64,000 bases of DNA, taken from contig NZ_JANUGY010000007.1 in assembly GCF_024756235.1 (NCBI RefSeq), positions 416,194 to 480,193 on the forward strand. Reading direction: 5' to 3'. Positions 8,901 through 18,300 of this stretch are shown here, in pieces; within the stretch, counting starts at the first letter, position 1, and every line of letters starts with the position of its first letter. The notes under the pieces are model-generated. The model had not been told where the DNA came from, ran no database searches, and worked only from the letters and a program-made list of their open reading frames with translations. The stretch comes from Massilia kyonggiensis. Lineage in GTDB: Bacteria; Pseudomonadota; Gammaproteobacteria; Burkholderiales; Burkholderiaceae_D. The position numbers and the translations under genes are program-made.

Positions 8901-10651
8901 ATTACCTGAGCAACCTGCTGGCCATCACGAGCCTGCAGGACTCGAGCGGCCGCAACGCGACCGACCTGCTGGCGACGGTGAACACGCTGTTCGACAGTAA
9001 TCTCGGCACCGGCACCGATTTCCGCGTGAACGGCAGCGGCTACGGCGCCTGGGTGATGTTCGACTTCAAGGAAGGCGGCAAGGCCACGATCCAGCGCGCC
9101 GAAGTGATCGGCCGCCAGGACCAGTACGCGTCGCGCATCAACGGCACCGTCGTGCAGGGCTCGAACGACAACACGTCGTGGACGACGATTTCCACTGCGG
9201 CCGGCAACTCGGCGGACTGGCAGACGCTGAACGTGGCAAACCCGCAGCCTTACCGCTACATCCGCATCACGAACGGCGGTAACTGGTACGGGAACATGAA
9301 CGAACTGCGCCTGTACGGCATCGCCGAATCGTCGAACAAGATCGCAACCGTGTCGATGAGCTCCGCGCAGGCGCTGCGCACGCGCATCGTGCCGGGCAAC
9401 GCCGTCAGGCTGGCGTTCACGGCGAAGGAAGCGATCAGCGGCGTGGGCGTCACGATCCAGGGCGTGCCGGCCACGGTGACGACGGCCGACAACATCAACT
9501 TCACGGCCACGGCGACCCTGCCCCAGGGCGTGGCGGCGGGGGCGGTGAAATTCGCCATCAGCTACACGCAGGCCAACGGCCAGCCGGGGTTCACGAGCAC
9601 GGCCACGACGGACAACACGGGCCTGACGGTGGTGGACGAGGCGGATACGATCCGTAACGTGCCGACCGTCGCCACGCTGATCGATTCCACGGTCAACCGG
9701 CCGGCCGCCACGACGCAGGCCGTCGTCACGAGCATGTTCGACGCCAACCTGGGCACGATTTCCGACTTCCGCACCGGCAGCAACAACTCGGGCGCGGGCG
9801 CGTACGTCATCTTCGACTTCAAGGCCGGCAACCAGGTCAACCTGACGGGCGTGGAACTGGCGCCGCGCCAGGACAACAATTACGCGCGCATCAAGGGCAC
9901 CGTGATCCAGGGTTCGAACGACAACGCGACGTGGACGACGTTGACCACGCCGGCGGGGTCGACGCTGGACTGGCAATCGTTCCCCGTCACCGACCCGACG
10001 CCGTACCGCTACATCCGGATCTATAACGGCGGCACGTGGTACGGCAACCTGTCCGAAGTGCGCCTGCACGGTTCGCTGCACGGCGCCGACACGACCCCGC
10101 CCGTGACGACGGCGAGCACCAGTGCGCAACCGTCGGCGAACGTGACGGTGACGCTGTCCGCGACCGATACGGGCAGCAGCGTGAAGGAGACGTATTACAC
10201 GGTGGACGGCGGCGCGCGCCAGACCGGCACGACGGTGGCGTTGAACACGACCGGCAGCCACACGGTGGCCTACTGGAGCGTCGACGCCGCCGGCAACGCG
10301 GAGGCGCAGCACACGCTGGCCGTGAACGTCGCGCCGGTCGACGTCGGCGTGAGCGTCAAGATGACCCAGCAGGGCGCGACGCTGAACCGCACGACCGGCA
10401 AATACGTGGGCGGCGTGACGGTCACGAACACGGGTGCGACCGCGCTGGCCGGTCCGCTGTGGCTCGCGCTGAACGGCCTCACGGCCGGCGTCACTCTCGA
10501 CAACGCGGGCGGCACGACGGACGGCGCGCCGTACGTGCTCGTCGCCGGTCCGCTGAATCCGGGCGCGACGGTCACCGTGCCGCTGACGTTCACCAATCCG
10601 AACCGCGTCGCGATCGGCTACGTGCCGGCGCTCTACCAACCCCGTTTCTGA
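5921..10651 (+). CDS. Secreted multidomain polysaccharide lyase, alginate-lyase fold, with discoidin-type modules
   Basis: A 1576-residue exported protein. The signal peptide ends near residue 35 (AVAA). Residues about 60-400 form an alginate_lyase-type alpha/alpha domain: GFRHPGVGV, then TDAHIHTGIPMSRLMAAADI and DHFMNQHLYALLG, an N-Q-H set that could hold catalytic residues. Next come a beta-sandwich, an Ig-like domain (about 590-680), a discoidin-like module (about 753-888) and two tandem 250-residue units (890-1387). An Ig-like repeat and a C-terminal module, shared with the lyase at 35603, close the protein. It probably cleaves a uronate polysaccharide outside the cell by beta-elimination; the substrate is unproven. 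AGGAGACTACA precedes the ATG. It shares layout and the same downstream PEP-CTERM partner type with the 35603 gene. Confidence 0.82.
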   Translation: MCKSDTRTPALRAAALAVSLAVATLLPAAHDAVAADTIQTIVTNYQPTINEFTDANGFRHPGVGVTKEVLENMRAAVQAQKEPWNTYFNMMLLSGAASKTVASKNQSSADPTKPAVVAFNSQGVESKFIADALSAYTQAILYYVTGDETYRANAMRLIRIWAQMDPAQYVYYTDAHIHTGIPMSRLMAAADIMRTTSCQTAALAWTDQDTVNLTNNLIVPVTETFNHSPDHFMNQHLYALLGSMSGYAFTGNRARWNEGVEWFTINRTAVDQGQNGAIKQLFRLVTKNDLTGEAVTPMVEHVEMGRDQAHGAGDVTNMSILSRLLMAQNQKIDPVDGTPSTAPDAVGPYEFLNDRILDATEYFAGFMLGYDTPWVPTAAHTDANGVPTVVYKTLQGGYRGRLTQNTWEPYYYYKYTRGLDMNQRAPNYTRMFADRTVYNWDGVDGGGDFWIFMPPAAESEGTQFLIKPIVDPVREVEDRFTSLDGFGTAMQDDTASFIRVAATGAGSRLAVVGYGNGTRSVAFRVRTNGEASMDAFGDTILLPDTQGQWRYVSYAFNQYQGLGDYLPLTVKGAGTTVDIDHINVNPGATITPPVFTNGDADLSLYTNAGSTATVSYSFAATDATATDVLTYQIDNLPPGAQFDTKTGAFAWVPTQAGTFNFIVTTTDGTVVTSKAVQVVVSADRQSAIAAVTAAYKPDTLYTTPSLAVYNAAYADATNAVATATDDQFYQKLGALQTALKGLSELTPLLADGSMNYSNMFVSSTFGTQVPNALDGTPDSFVGYYLAQNLTYYFDFGPSYKVNATAFGIQARTSFPERGGGVVAFGSNDNENWVRLTPGMTVVTEDMQTLPVSDDLKDRQFRFLKVQMIQPSSSMFEMGEFRIFGTRHETVNLLSSVSLASDQALKKRIVPGNTVKLNFQATAPISAVAATIQGVPAQVTTADNVNYTATAVMPGDAKAGTVKFTLNYKTAAGADAEPVLFTTDSSSLFIADQTNYLSNLLAITSLQDSSGRNATDLLATVNTLFDSNLGTGTDFRVNGSGYGAWVMFDFKEGGKATIQRAEVIGRQDQYASRINGTVVQGSNDNTSWTTISTAAGNSADWQTLNVANPQPYRYIRITNGGNWYGNMNELRLYGIAESSNKIATVSMSSAQALRTRIVPGNAVRLAFTAKEAISGVGVTIQGVPATVTTADNINFTATATLPQGVAAGAVKFAISYTQANGQPGFTSTATTDNTGLTVVDEADTIRNVPTVATLIDSTVNRPAATTQAVVTSMFDANLGTISDFRTGSNNSGAGAYVIFDFKAGNQVNLTGVELAPRQDNNYARIKGTVIQGSNDNATWTTLTTPAGSTLDWQSFPVTDPTPYRYIRIYNGGTWYGNLSEVRLHGSLHGADTTPPVTTASTSAQPSANVTVTLSATDTGSSVKETYYTVDGGARQTGTTVALNTTGSHTVAYWSVDAAGNAEAQHTLAVNVAPVDVGVSVKMTQQGATLNRTTGKYVGGVTVTNTGATALAGPLWLALNGLTAGVTLDNAGGTTDGAPYVLVAGPLNPGATVTVPLTFTNPNRVAIGYVPALYQPRF
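8588..10083 (+). repeat. Two tandem ~250-residue coding repeats
   Basis: Unit 1 (8588-9340) and unit 2 (9341 to about 10083) encode closely similar sequence. Paired landmarks are RIVPGNTVKLNF and RIVPGNAVRLAF, TIQGVPAQVTTADN and TIQGVPATVTTADN, and PYRYIRITNGGNWYGNMNE and PYRYIRIYNGGTWYGNLSE. Each ends in a discoidin-like fold. The paralogue at 35603 lacks both units, so they arose by duplication within one copy or were lost from the other. Confidence 0.8.
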
Positions 10652-10659
10652 GGACAGCC

Positions 10660-11262
10660 ATGACCACTCGATTCAAATCCCTTGTTTCCGCCCTGGCCCT
10701 GATGCTGGCGGCGGGCGCCGGCGCCGCGTCGGCAGGCACCATCCACGTCGCCATCGACACCGCCACGTTCGGCGCCGCCACCGGCTACGTCGACATGCAG
10801 CTGTCCGCGAGCAGCGGCGTGCCGCTGGCCACGGCGCTGGTCAGCAACATGGTCGGCTTCGACAGCTCGGCCTTCATCGATTCGTGGGGCGTGACGCCCG
10901 TGGCGGGCGGTTACCTGTTCCGCAACGATACGTCGAACGACCTGTTCCACGCGGTGGATTTCGGCGGCACGCTGTCGTTCGACCTGACCTTCGACGGCGA
11001 ACCGGACCCGTTGACCAGCTATGTGTCGCATTTCGTGGTGTCCGCGTACGACGACGCGTTCGCGCCGCTGGGCCACACCGATCCGTTCACGGGGGCGCTG
11101 GCCGACTTCACGTGGACGCCGGCGTTGAACGCGCAGGGGCAGGGGACGATCGGCCGCACAGTGTCGGATCCCGCCGTGACGGCGGTGCCGGAACCGGCGG
11201 GCATGCTGCTCGCCGGGATCGGGTTGACGGCGCTGGCGCTCGCGCGCCGGCGCCGGGTGTGA
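10660..11262 (+). CDS. PEP-CTERM sorting-domain protein
   Basis: A 200-residue secreted protein. The signal peptide ends in AGAASA near residue 26. The C-terminus has the PEP-CTERM sorting signal: VPEPAG, a hydrophobic helix, then the basic tail ARRRRV. Such proteins are recognised by exosortase in EPS-producing Gram-negative bacteria. The ATG is eight bases after the lyase stop, so the two are co-transcribed. It resembles the 196-residue protein at 38688, which also follows a lyase. Its role is unknown; it may retain the enzyme or its products at the cell surface. It converges with the next gene, only 12 bp away. Confidence 0.85.
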   Translation: MTTRFKSLVSALALMLAAGAGAASAGTIHVAIDTATFGAATGYVDMQLSASSGVPLATALVSNMVGFDSSAFIDSWGVTPVAGGYLFRNDTSNDLFHAVDFGGTLSFDLTFDGEPDPLTSYVSHFVVSAYDDAFAPLGHTDPFTGALADFTWTPALNAQGQGTIGRTVSDPAVTAVPEPAGMLLAGIGLTALALARRRRV

Positions 11263-11274
11263 TGCGTTAGAAGG

Positions 11275-13500
11275 TCAGCTGGCGGCGATCAGCGCGGCGA
11301 TGTCGGCCGCCGTCAGCGCCCCGCGATAGATGCGGAATTCGTCGATGCGGCCGTTGAAGTAAGGGTCGCCCGAATACTGCGAGCGGCCGATCCAGTTCTG
11401 GGTCGTGCCGCCCAGCTGCCACGGCGGCAGGAATTCCGCGTTGTTGGAGCCCACGGCGGTGCCGTTCACGTACAGCGTGGCGAGCCGCCCCGACAGGGTG
11501 ACGGCCACGTGCACCCATTGGGCGGTCGGCAGCGCGGCCGTCCCCGTTACCGCCTGTTCGCCCTTGCCGCCGTCGACGGTGATGGCGAAGCGCACGACGC
11601 CGCTGCCCGAGCGGGGCGTCAGGAACATGTAGCGGCCCGTGCCCGAGCCGAAGTCGAAGATCCGCTCCCAGTTCCGTGATGCGTTCCAATATACCCAGCA
11701 GGCCACTGTGAAGTCCGTCAGGTCCGTGACGAGGTTGGCCGGCAGGTTCACGTAGTCCGTGCTGCCGTTCAGTGCCAGGGCGCTGCCCGACTTGCCGGTC
11801 CCCCACGCGGCGCTGCCCGTCAGCGTGCCGGCATGACCCTGGCCGCTCGCGTCCGATACCGTCGTGCCGGTGCCTTCGTTGCAGGCCAGGTAAGTATGCG
11901 GCGTCTTGCCGACCTTGGCGGTGGCGCGGTTCGAGTCGGCCGTCTCGCCGCCTGGCGTGATGGCGGAAACGACGTAGTACCAGGTGCCCGCGCCCGGATT
12001 GTCGGTGTACGTCAACAGGTCCGTGATGCCGCTCGCGATGGTGGTCCAGGGGCCGCTCGTCGACGTGGCGCGCTTGACGTTGTAGCTCGTGGCGTAGGCG
12101 CTGCCCCACCACGACAGCTCCACCTGGCCGGCCGGCGTGCGCGCCTTCAGGCCGCTCGGCGGCACGCCGGCGGCGATCGGGTCGCGCGTGCAGGTGAGGG
12201 TGCCGTAGCCCAGCTGGTCGTAGCCGCCGCTCGTGGAGCCGTAGTTGCCGCCGCCGCCTTCCGGCTGGATCTGCAGGGCGAACATCTTCGAATACGGGGC
12301 CGCGAGGCCCCTGCGGTTCACGTAGTGGTTGTAGACCAGTGCCCAGCAGGGCCGGACGTTGCCCTGGCTGTTCGTCGAGAACACCGTCTGGTTGACGTTG
12401 TCGACGTTGTTGTAGGGGACGTACGGGACCGTGTAATACGTGGTGCCGGACTGGATCAGGTTCCCCTTCGCCACGTATTCGGCGCCCATCAGGAAGCGGT
12501 TGTTGTCGTAGCCGTACAGGTCCGTGCCCTGGTTCCACGCCATTTCGCAGATGGCGCCCATCAGGGCGATGCCGAGCGTATTGTGGCCCTGGTCGCGCCC
12601 CGATTCCTGCCACTGGCCCAGGAAGCCCGGGTGGATGTAGTAGACGGCCTGCGCGATGGCACCGTTGCCCGCGCCGGCCTTGAAGTACGTGACGGCTTCG
12701 TCGAACAGGCCCTGGTCGTCGCACAGCACGCCGATGGCGAGGATGGACGCCATCTGGCACAGGTCCCAGTTGGCCCAGTAGTGCGTGACGTCCGTGTTGT
12801 TGTGGCGGATGAGGAAGTCGTGGTTGATCGAATAGAAGACGTTCCTCATCATGGTCTGGAAGCGCGCGAAATCCGCCGCGGCCCAGCCGCCGTAGGTGCG
12901 CATGATCTCGCCCGCATTGGCGAACTCGTAGCCGTAGATGCCGGCGGCGAGGGCGGCGTCGGTCGTACCCTGGATCGAGGTGAGTGTCGACGACCATGCG
13001 TTCATGATCTGCACAGCCTTGTCGGCATACGCGGTGTCGCCCGAGATCTTCCAGCGTAGCGCGCACGCGTACGCGGCGGCCACGTCGTTGAACAGCGTGC
13101 TGTAGTTCTCGCTGTGCGTGCCGTCGTACCCGCGGTACACGATGGCCTGCGGGCGCGGTGTGTAGGCCAGGCTGGCATGCGAATTATTGATCAGGAGGTT
13201 CCAGCTGCCGGACCAGGGCGACGTCGTGTACTTCGCCTTCATGCGGTCGAAGTCCGCCTGCGTGTGCAGCAGGCCCGGATGGACGAAGGCGGTGGCGGCG
13301 CCCGTGCCGCTCATCGTGCCGGTGGCAAGCAGGCGCGTGGCCGGCGCGTCGCCGCCGCCCGCGCCGCAGCCGGCGAGCGCGAGGGCGCCGAGGCCCATCA
13401 GGAAGTCGCGGCGTCCCAGCAGGGTGCGCGACACCGCGTCGGGGGCCTCGGCGGCGGTCAGGGCGGGGGCGTTGCAGTCGTTCGGTTCCATTTTTTTCAT
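11275..13500 (-). CDS. Tat-exported lipoprotein polysaccharide lyase (alginate-lyase fold) with FN3 and LamG-like domains
   Basis: 741 residues from the ATG at 13500, chosen for the upstream GGAGACTACTC. The N-terminus carries LLGRRDFLMGLGALALAGC, a twin-arginine signal with a lipobox cysteine, so it is probably an exported lipoprotein. An alginate_lyase-type domain fills residues about 70-430 and contains NNTDVTHYWANWDLCQM, the conserved Asn/His active-site region of this fold. A fibronectin-III-like domain (GVPPSGLKARTPAGQVELSW onward) and a C-terminal LamG/concanavalin-like domain (DFTVACWVYWNASRNWERI onward) follow. It probably attacks the same uronate polymer as the other two lyases. It shares the promoter region 13501-13852 with the divergent beta-helix enzyme. 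Confidence 0.82.
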   Translation of the reverse strand: MKKMEPNDCNAPALTAAEAPDAVSRTLLGRRDFLMGLGALALAGCGAGGGDAPATRLLATGTMSGTGAATAFVHPGLLHTQADFDRMKAKYTTSPWSGSWNLLINNSHASLAYTPRPQAIVYRGYDGTHSENYSTLFNDVAAAYACALRWKISGDTAYADKAVQIMNAWSSTLTSIQGTTDAALAAGIYGYEFANAGEIMRTYGGWAAADFARFQTMMRNVFYSINHDFLIRHNNTDVTHYWANWDLCQMASILAIGVLCDDQGLFDEAVTYFKAGAGNGAIAQAVYYIHPGFLGQWQESGRDQGHNTLGIALMGAICEMAWNQGTDLYGYDNNRFLMGAEYVAKGNLIQSGTTYYTVPYVPYNNVDNVNQTVFSTNSQGNVRPCWALVYNHYVNRRGLAAPYSKMFALQIQPEGGGGNYGSTSGGYDQLGYGTLTCTRDPIAAGVPPSGLKARTPAGQVELSWWGSAYATSYNVKRATSTSGPWTTIASGITDLLTYTDNPGAGTWYYVVSAITPGGETADSNRATAKVGKTPHTYLACNEGTGTTVSDASGQGHAGTLTGSAAWGTGKSGSALALNGSTDYVNLPANLVTDLTDFTVACWVYWNASRNWERIFDFGSGTGRYMFLTPRSGSGVVRFAITVDGGKGEQAVTGTAALPTAQWVHVAVTLSGRLATLYVNGTAVGSNNAEFLPPWQLGGTTQNWIGRSQYSGDPYFNGRIDEFRIYRGALTAADIAALIAAS

Positions 13501-13594
13501 GAGTAGTCTCCATGCCATGCAGGCGAATGTTGAACTGCGATCGAAGGTGCTGCCGTACTGCCGCGCCGATGCTAGCACGTATGCACGCGGTTTT

Positions 13595-13606
13595 GTTATC
13601 GTTAAC
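13595..13606. promoter_or_regulatory. LacI-family operator in the divergent lyase/beta-helix region (11/12)
   Basis: GTTATCGTTAAC matches the locus consensus at 11 of 12 positions. It lies 95 bp before the leftward lyase start at 13500 and probably controls it. No clear -35/-10 pair for that gene could be assigned. The whole 13501-13852 interval holds only regulatory sequence. Confidence 0.62.
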
Positions 13607-13739
13607 CCAGATCGTGATCAAACGCCTGCCATGTCCAAAACATATCCGTTTCGATAAAAAAGGCATGGCTGCGCCGTCCGCCATGCCGGTATGATGTGCC
13701 GGTATCGTAGGTCGACATCCGGGGAAATCCGGAGAATTC

Positions 13740-13767
13740 TTGACACCCTTTCCAGTTGTGATATAAC
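13740..13767 (+). promoter_or_regulatory. Sigma-70 promoter for the beta-helix enzyme and GH2 genes
   Basis: TTGACA (13740-13745) and TATAAC (13762-13767) are separated by 16 bases, close to the sigma-70 consensus. An inverted repeat, TCCAGTT (13751-13757) and AACTGGA (13765-13771), overlaps the -10. An operator begins eight bases after the -10, so it covers the expected start of transcription. Confidence 0.72.
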
Positions 13768-13774
13768 TGGACAA

Positions 13775-13786
13775 GTTATCGATACC
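13775..13786. promoter_or_regulatory. LacI-family operator at the beta-helix enzyme promoter (11/12)
   Basis: GTTATCGATACC lies directly after the -10 at 13762-13767, over the predicted transcription start. This position is typical for repression. It is 66 bp before the TTG start of the downstream gene. Confidence 0.7.
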
Positions 13787-13852
13787 AAAATCACGCAAAC
13801 GACAAGCCCGGCGGCGGCATGCGCCGCACCCACGGGCAAAGGAGACGATCTG

Positions 13853-15328
13853 TTGTTCACGCTACATGCGTTCGCGCGCCGCTGCGCCGCGCCGCTTGCC
13901 GTCCTGCTGGGGTGCGTCGCCTTCGACGCTGCCCAGGCTGTGGAGAACCGGCTGCAGGTGCATCCGTTCGCGAATCCCATCCGCTATTCCCACCACAACG
14001 ACGACTACACGGTCCGCGTGCGCGTGCCCGGCGGGCAGTGGCAGGACCTGTACGAATACAACGTCAAGGTCGACCTCGACAAGCCGCAGGATGCGTCGAT
14101 GGTCTACTTCAATTTCGACGGCACGGTGGAAGTGGCGGTCCAGAAGAACAATGGCACGTTTTCGAAAGTGACGGTGCGCCCGGATGCGAAGGGCGTCAAG
14201 CCGGCCGTCCGCGACGGCATCGTGTATTTCACGCTGCGCCGGCCCGAGAACCTGAGCGTCGAATTCGACGACGACCGCCTGCACAACCTGCACGTGTTCA
14301 CGCATGCGATCCGCGCCGACATGCCGGCCGTGCCGGCGAACCTGGCGCCGAACGACATCGGCACGGGCACGACGCCCGACTTCACGCAGCCCGTCGTGTT
14401 CTTCGGTCCGGGCATCCACAAGGGCGACTTCCGCCTGCGCTCGCACACGAAGGTGTACATCCACGGTGCCGCGATCCTGAAAAGCCCGCTCGTGATCGAC
14501 GGCGTCGAGGACGTGCAGGTGTTCAGCGACGGCCTGTTCGACGGCACCGACGTGACGACCATCCGGAACTCGCGCAACATCGGCATCGACGGACCGATCG
14601 CCATCAACCAGCCGCACGGCACGATGCGCTGCATCACGTCGCAGGACCTCGTCGAGACGAACATCCGCACGATCGGCGCCGGCCAGTGGTCGGACGGCCT
14701 GGGCCACTTCGCGTGCGAGCGCGTGACGATCGCGGACAGCTTCGTGCGCACGTCGGACGACTGCCTGACGTTCTACAACCACCGCTGGGACATCTGGGGC
14801 AATACGCGCGACGTACAGGTCAGGGACACGACCCTGTGGGCCGACATCGCGCACGCCGTCATGATCGGCATCCACGGCAATACGCCGACGCCCGCGCACC
14901 CGCAGAGCGAGGTGCTGGAGCGCCTGCGCTTTTCCAACATCGACATCCTCGATCACGACGAGGACGACCCGGAATACGAGGGCGCGCTGGGCATCATGGC
15001 GGGCGACGACAACCTGGTGCGCGACGTCGTGTTCGAGGACATCCGCGTCGACCGCATCGAGGAAGGGAAGCTGTTCAACCTGAAGATCGCGTACACGGCC
15101 AAGTACAACACGAGCCCGGGCCTGGGCATCGAGAACGTCACGCTGCGCAACATTCATTACACGGGCAAGGGCGCGCCCAGCGCCAGCGCCATCACGGGCC
15201 GCGACGCCGCGCGCAAGGTCAGGAACGTGACGATCGAGAACGTGACCGTGGGCGGCAAGCGCCTCACCGCACCCGAAGCGGGGCTGCTCGAAGTGAACGG
15301 CTTCGTCGACGGTCTGCAGTTCCGCTGA
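13853..15328 (+). CDS. Secreted right-handed beta-helix glycosidase, GH28-like
   Basis: 491 residues from a TTG start at 13853, chosen because AAAGGAG ends eight bases upstream and a signal peptide follows, ending in DAAQA near residue 25. No suitable ATG exists in frame nearby. Residues about 130-480 form a pectin-lyase-like beta-helix with GQWSDGLGHF, then FVRTSDDCLTFYNHRWDIWG, where the paired aspartates resemble the GH28 active site, and a later VMIGIHGN. GH28 and neighbouring beta-helix families hydrolyse galacturonan or alpha-galactosidic bonds; the exact bond is unclear. The GH2 gene starts 26 bp downstream, so they form one unit under the operator-covered promoter. Confidence 0.72.
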   Translation: MFTLHAFARRCAAPLAVLLGCVAFDAAQAVENRLQVHPFANPIRYSHHNDDYTVRVRVPGGQWQDLYEYNVKVDLDKPQDASMVYFNFDGTVEVAVQKNNGTFSKVTVRPDAKGVKPAVRDGIVYFTLRRPENLSVEFDDDRLHNLHVFTHAIRADMPAVPANLAPNDIGTGTTPDFTQPVVFFGPGIHKGDFRLRSHTKVYIHGAAILKSPLVIDGVEDVQVFSDGLFDGTDVTTIRNSRNIGIDGPIAINQPHGTMRCITSQDLVETNIRTIGAGQWSDGLGHFACERVTIADSFVRTSDDCLTFYNHRWDIWGNTRDVQVRDTTLWADIAHAVMIGIHGNTPTPAHPQSEVLERLRFSNIDILDHDEDDPEYEGALGIMAGDDNLVRDVVFEDIRVDRIEEGKLFNLKIAYTAKYNTSPGLGIENVTLRNIHYTGKGAPSASAITGRDAARKVRNVTIENVTVGGKRLTAPEAGLLEVNGFVDGLQFR

Positions 15329-15354
15329 CATAACAACAACGAGAGAGGAGACAC

Positions 15355-18300
15355 ATGGAATCAACGAACATCATCGCGGCGCTTCTGCTGGCGACGGCGG
15401 CCCTGCCGGCGCTGGCCGCCCAGCCGAAACCGGCCGAGTGGGAACAGCCGGAAGTGGTCGCGGTCAACCGCGAACCGATGAAGGCGACGTTCTTCAATTT
15501 CGAAACGCGGGACAAGGCGCTGGCCGGCGACAAGGCCGCGTCGCAATACTATCTCTCCCTCGACGGCACGTGGTCCTTCGCGTACTCGAAGACCCCGGAA
15601 ACGCGCCCCAGGGATTTCTACAAGCTGTCGTACGACGTCAGCAAGTGGGGCCGGATCCAGGTCCCGGGCATGCTGCAGACGCAGGGCTACGGCAAGCCGA
15701 TCTTCACGAACATTAAATATCCGTTTCCGCAGAACGAGCCGTTCATTCCGCACGAACTGAACGAGGTGGGCTCGTACCGCCGCGACTTCGACGTGCCCGC
15801 CGCGTGGAACGGCCGCGACGTGTTCCTGCAGATCGGCGCGGCCGGCGCGGCCTATTATGTGTGGGTGAACGGCCAGAAAGTCGGCTACTCCGAGGATTCC
15901 AAGCTGCCTTCCGAATTCGACCTGACCCGTTACGTGCGCCCGGGCCGCAACACGATCGCCATCGAGCTGTATCGCTGGGCGGACGGTTCGTACCTGGAAG
16001 ACCAGGACTTCTGGCGGGTCAACGGCATCGAACGCAGCGTGTACGTGTACGCCGAACCGAAGACGCGGCTGCGCGACTACCGCGTGACGGCGGGGCTGGA
16101 CAAGTCGAATTACCGCGACGGCCGCTTCGAGCTCGTCGCCGAGATGGCCGGCGCACCGGCGCAGGTCGAGGTCGAGGCGCGGGTGCTGGACGGCACGCGC
16201 GAGATCCTGCGCGTAAAAGGCACGCCGGGCGCCGACCGCAAGGCCCGGCTGGCCGGCGCGATTCCCGCCGTGAAGCCGTGGTCGGCCGAGACGCCGAACC
16301 TGTACACGCTGCTCGTGGAAGTGACGGATGCGCAGGGCCGCCTCGTGTCGGCGACGTCGCGCCGCATCGGCTTTCGCACCGTCGAAGTCGCGGACGGCGA
16401 AGTCCGCGTGAACGGCAGGCGGGTGATGATCAAGGGCGTCAACCGCCACGAGCACGACCCGCACACGTACCGCGTGATGTCGATGGAATCGATGCGCAAG
16501 GATATCGAGTTGATGAAGCGCGCCAATGTCAACGCCGTGCGCGCGTCGCACTATCCGAACGATCCGCGCTGGTACGACCTGGCCGACGAATACGGCCTGT
16601 ACATCATGGACGAGGCGGACATCGAGTCGCACGGCTACATGGAGAAGGGCGACCAGGCGGGGGACCCGCAGAAGCGCGCCGCCATCCAGCTGGGCTACAA
16701 GCCGCACTGGCGCGTCGCGCACCTGGACCGCGTCTCGCGCATGGTCGAACGCGACAAGAATTCGCCGTCGGTCATCTTCTGGTCGCTCGGTAACGAGGCG
16801 GGCACGGGGCCGAACTTCGAGAACGCGGCCGCGTGGATCCGCAAGAACGATCCGACGCGCCTGATCAGCTACCTGGGCCACGGCACCATCGGCGAGGAGC
16901 ACCTGCCGAACGCCTACGTCGACATCTACGCGCCCATGTACGACGACATCGAGAAGATGGCGGACTACGCGCTCGACCCGAATTTCCGCCAGCCGATGAT
17001 CCAGTGCGAGTACGCCCACGCGATGGGCAATTCGCTGGGCAACCTGGAGGATTACTGGCAGGTCATCCGTGCGCACCGCAAGCTGCAGGGCGGCTTCGTG
17101 TGGGACTGGGTCGACCAGAGCGTCTTCGCGAAAGACGACAAGGGCCGCACCTATTGGGCGTCGGGCTTCGACGTGAACCCGGAGCGGGGCGACAACAGCG
17201 TCGTCGGCGACGGCGTCGTGCGCTCCGACCGCACGCCCGATCCGGAATACTACGAGCTGCAGAAGGTCTATTCGCCCGTCGTGTTCGAAGGCGATCCGGC
17301 CGCGGGCAGCATCGAGGTCGTGAACCGCTACGATTTCCGCGACCTGTCGCATCTCGCGTTCGACTGGGAGCTGGCGCGCGACGGCATCGTCGTCGCCCGC
17401 GGCACCCTGGCCGATGCGGCCACGCCGGCCGGCGCCCGCCAGAAACTGGCGCTGGCGCTGCCGGACGTCGCAGCCGGCGGCGAACGCGTGCTGACCGTGC
17501 GGGCGAAGAGCCGCGCCGCGCTGCCTGGTGTGGAGCAGGGCGCCGTCGTCGGCTGGTCGCAGTTCGTGCTGGCGTCGCCGCGCGCCCCGCAAAAACAGAC
17601 GGCCGCCGTGGCCCCGGTACGCACGGACGGCGCGGTGGAACTGCGCGCCGGCGACGCCGTGCTGCGCGTGGCGCCGGACACGGGCCTCGTGACCTATACG
17701 GTGGCCGGCCGCACTGTCCTCAAGGGCGGCGCGCCGAACTTCTGGCGCGGCCTGACGGACAACGACGAAGGTGCCGGCGTGGACAAGAGCCACTGGGTCT
17801 GGAAGACGTTCACCGAGCAGCGCAAGGTGCGCGACGTGACCGTGACGGGCGATGGCGTGCGTGTGCTGTTCAGCTTCGGCGCCGGCGCGGCGTACTGGGA
17901 AAACGTCTACCGCATGCGCCTTGATGGCAGCGTCGACGTGCAGGCCAGCTTCACGCCGCTGCGCGACGACCTGCCGGACCCGCTGCGCCTGGGCCTGCGC
18001 TTCGACAGCCAGCCCGCGCTCGACGCGTTGTCCTGGTACGGCCGCGGCCCGTACGAATCGTACGCGGACCGCAAGACGGGATCGGCGCTGGGCCTGTACG
18101 CGGGCAAGGTGGCGGACCAGTACCACGGCTATATCCGGCCGCAGGAAAGCGGCAACAAGACGGACGTGCGCTGGTTCCAGCTGCAGGACGGCGCCGGCAC
18201 CGGCATCCGCGTGGACGCCGACATGCCGATCGCGTTCAATGCGCTCGCGTTCCCGTATGAAGACCTGTACCTGCGGCCGCGCGGCACGTGGAAGAGTTCC

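Noticed and set aside
6341..10639. A 1432-codon open frame on the minus strand opposite the first lyase
   Set aside because: Its translation is Arg/His/Val-rich and low in complexity with no domains, while the plus strand encodes a coherent signal peptide and known folds. It is a high-GC shadow.
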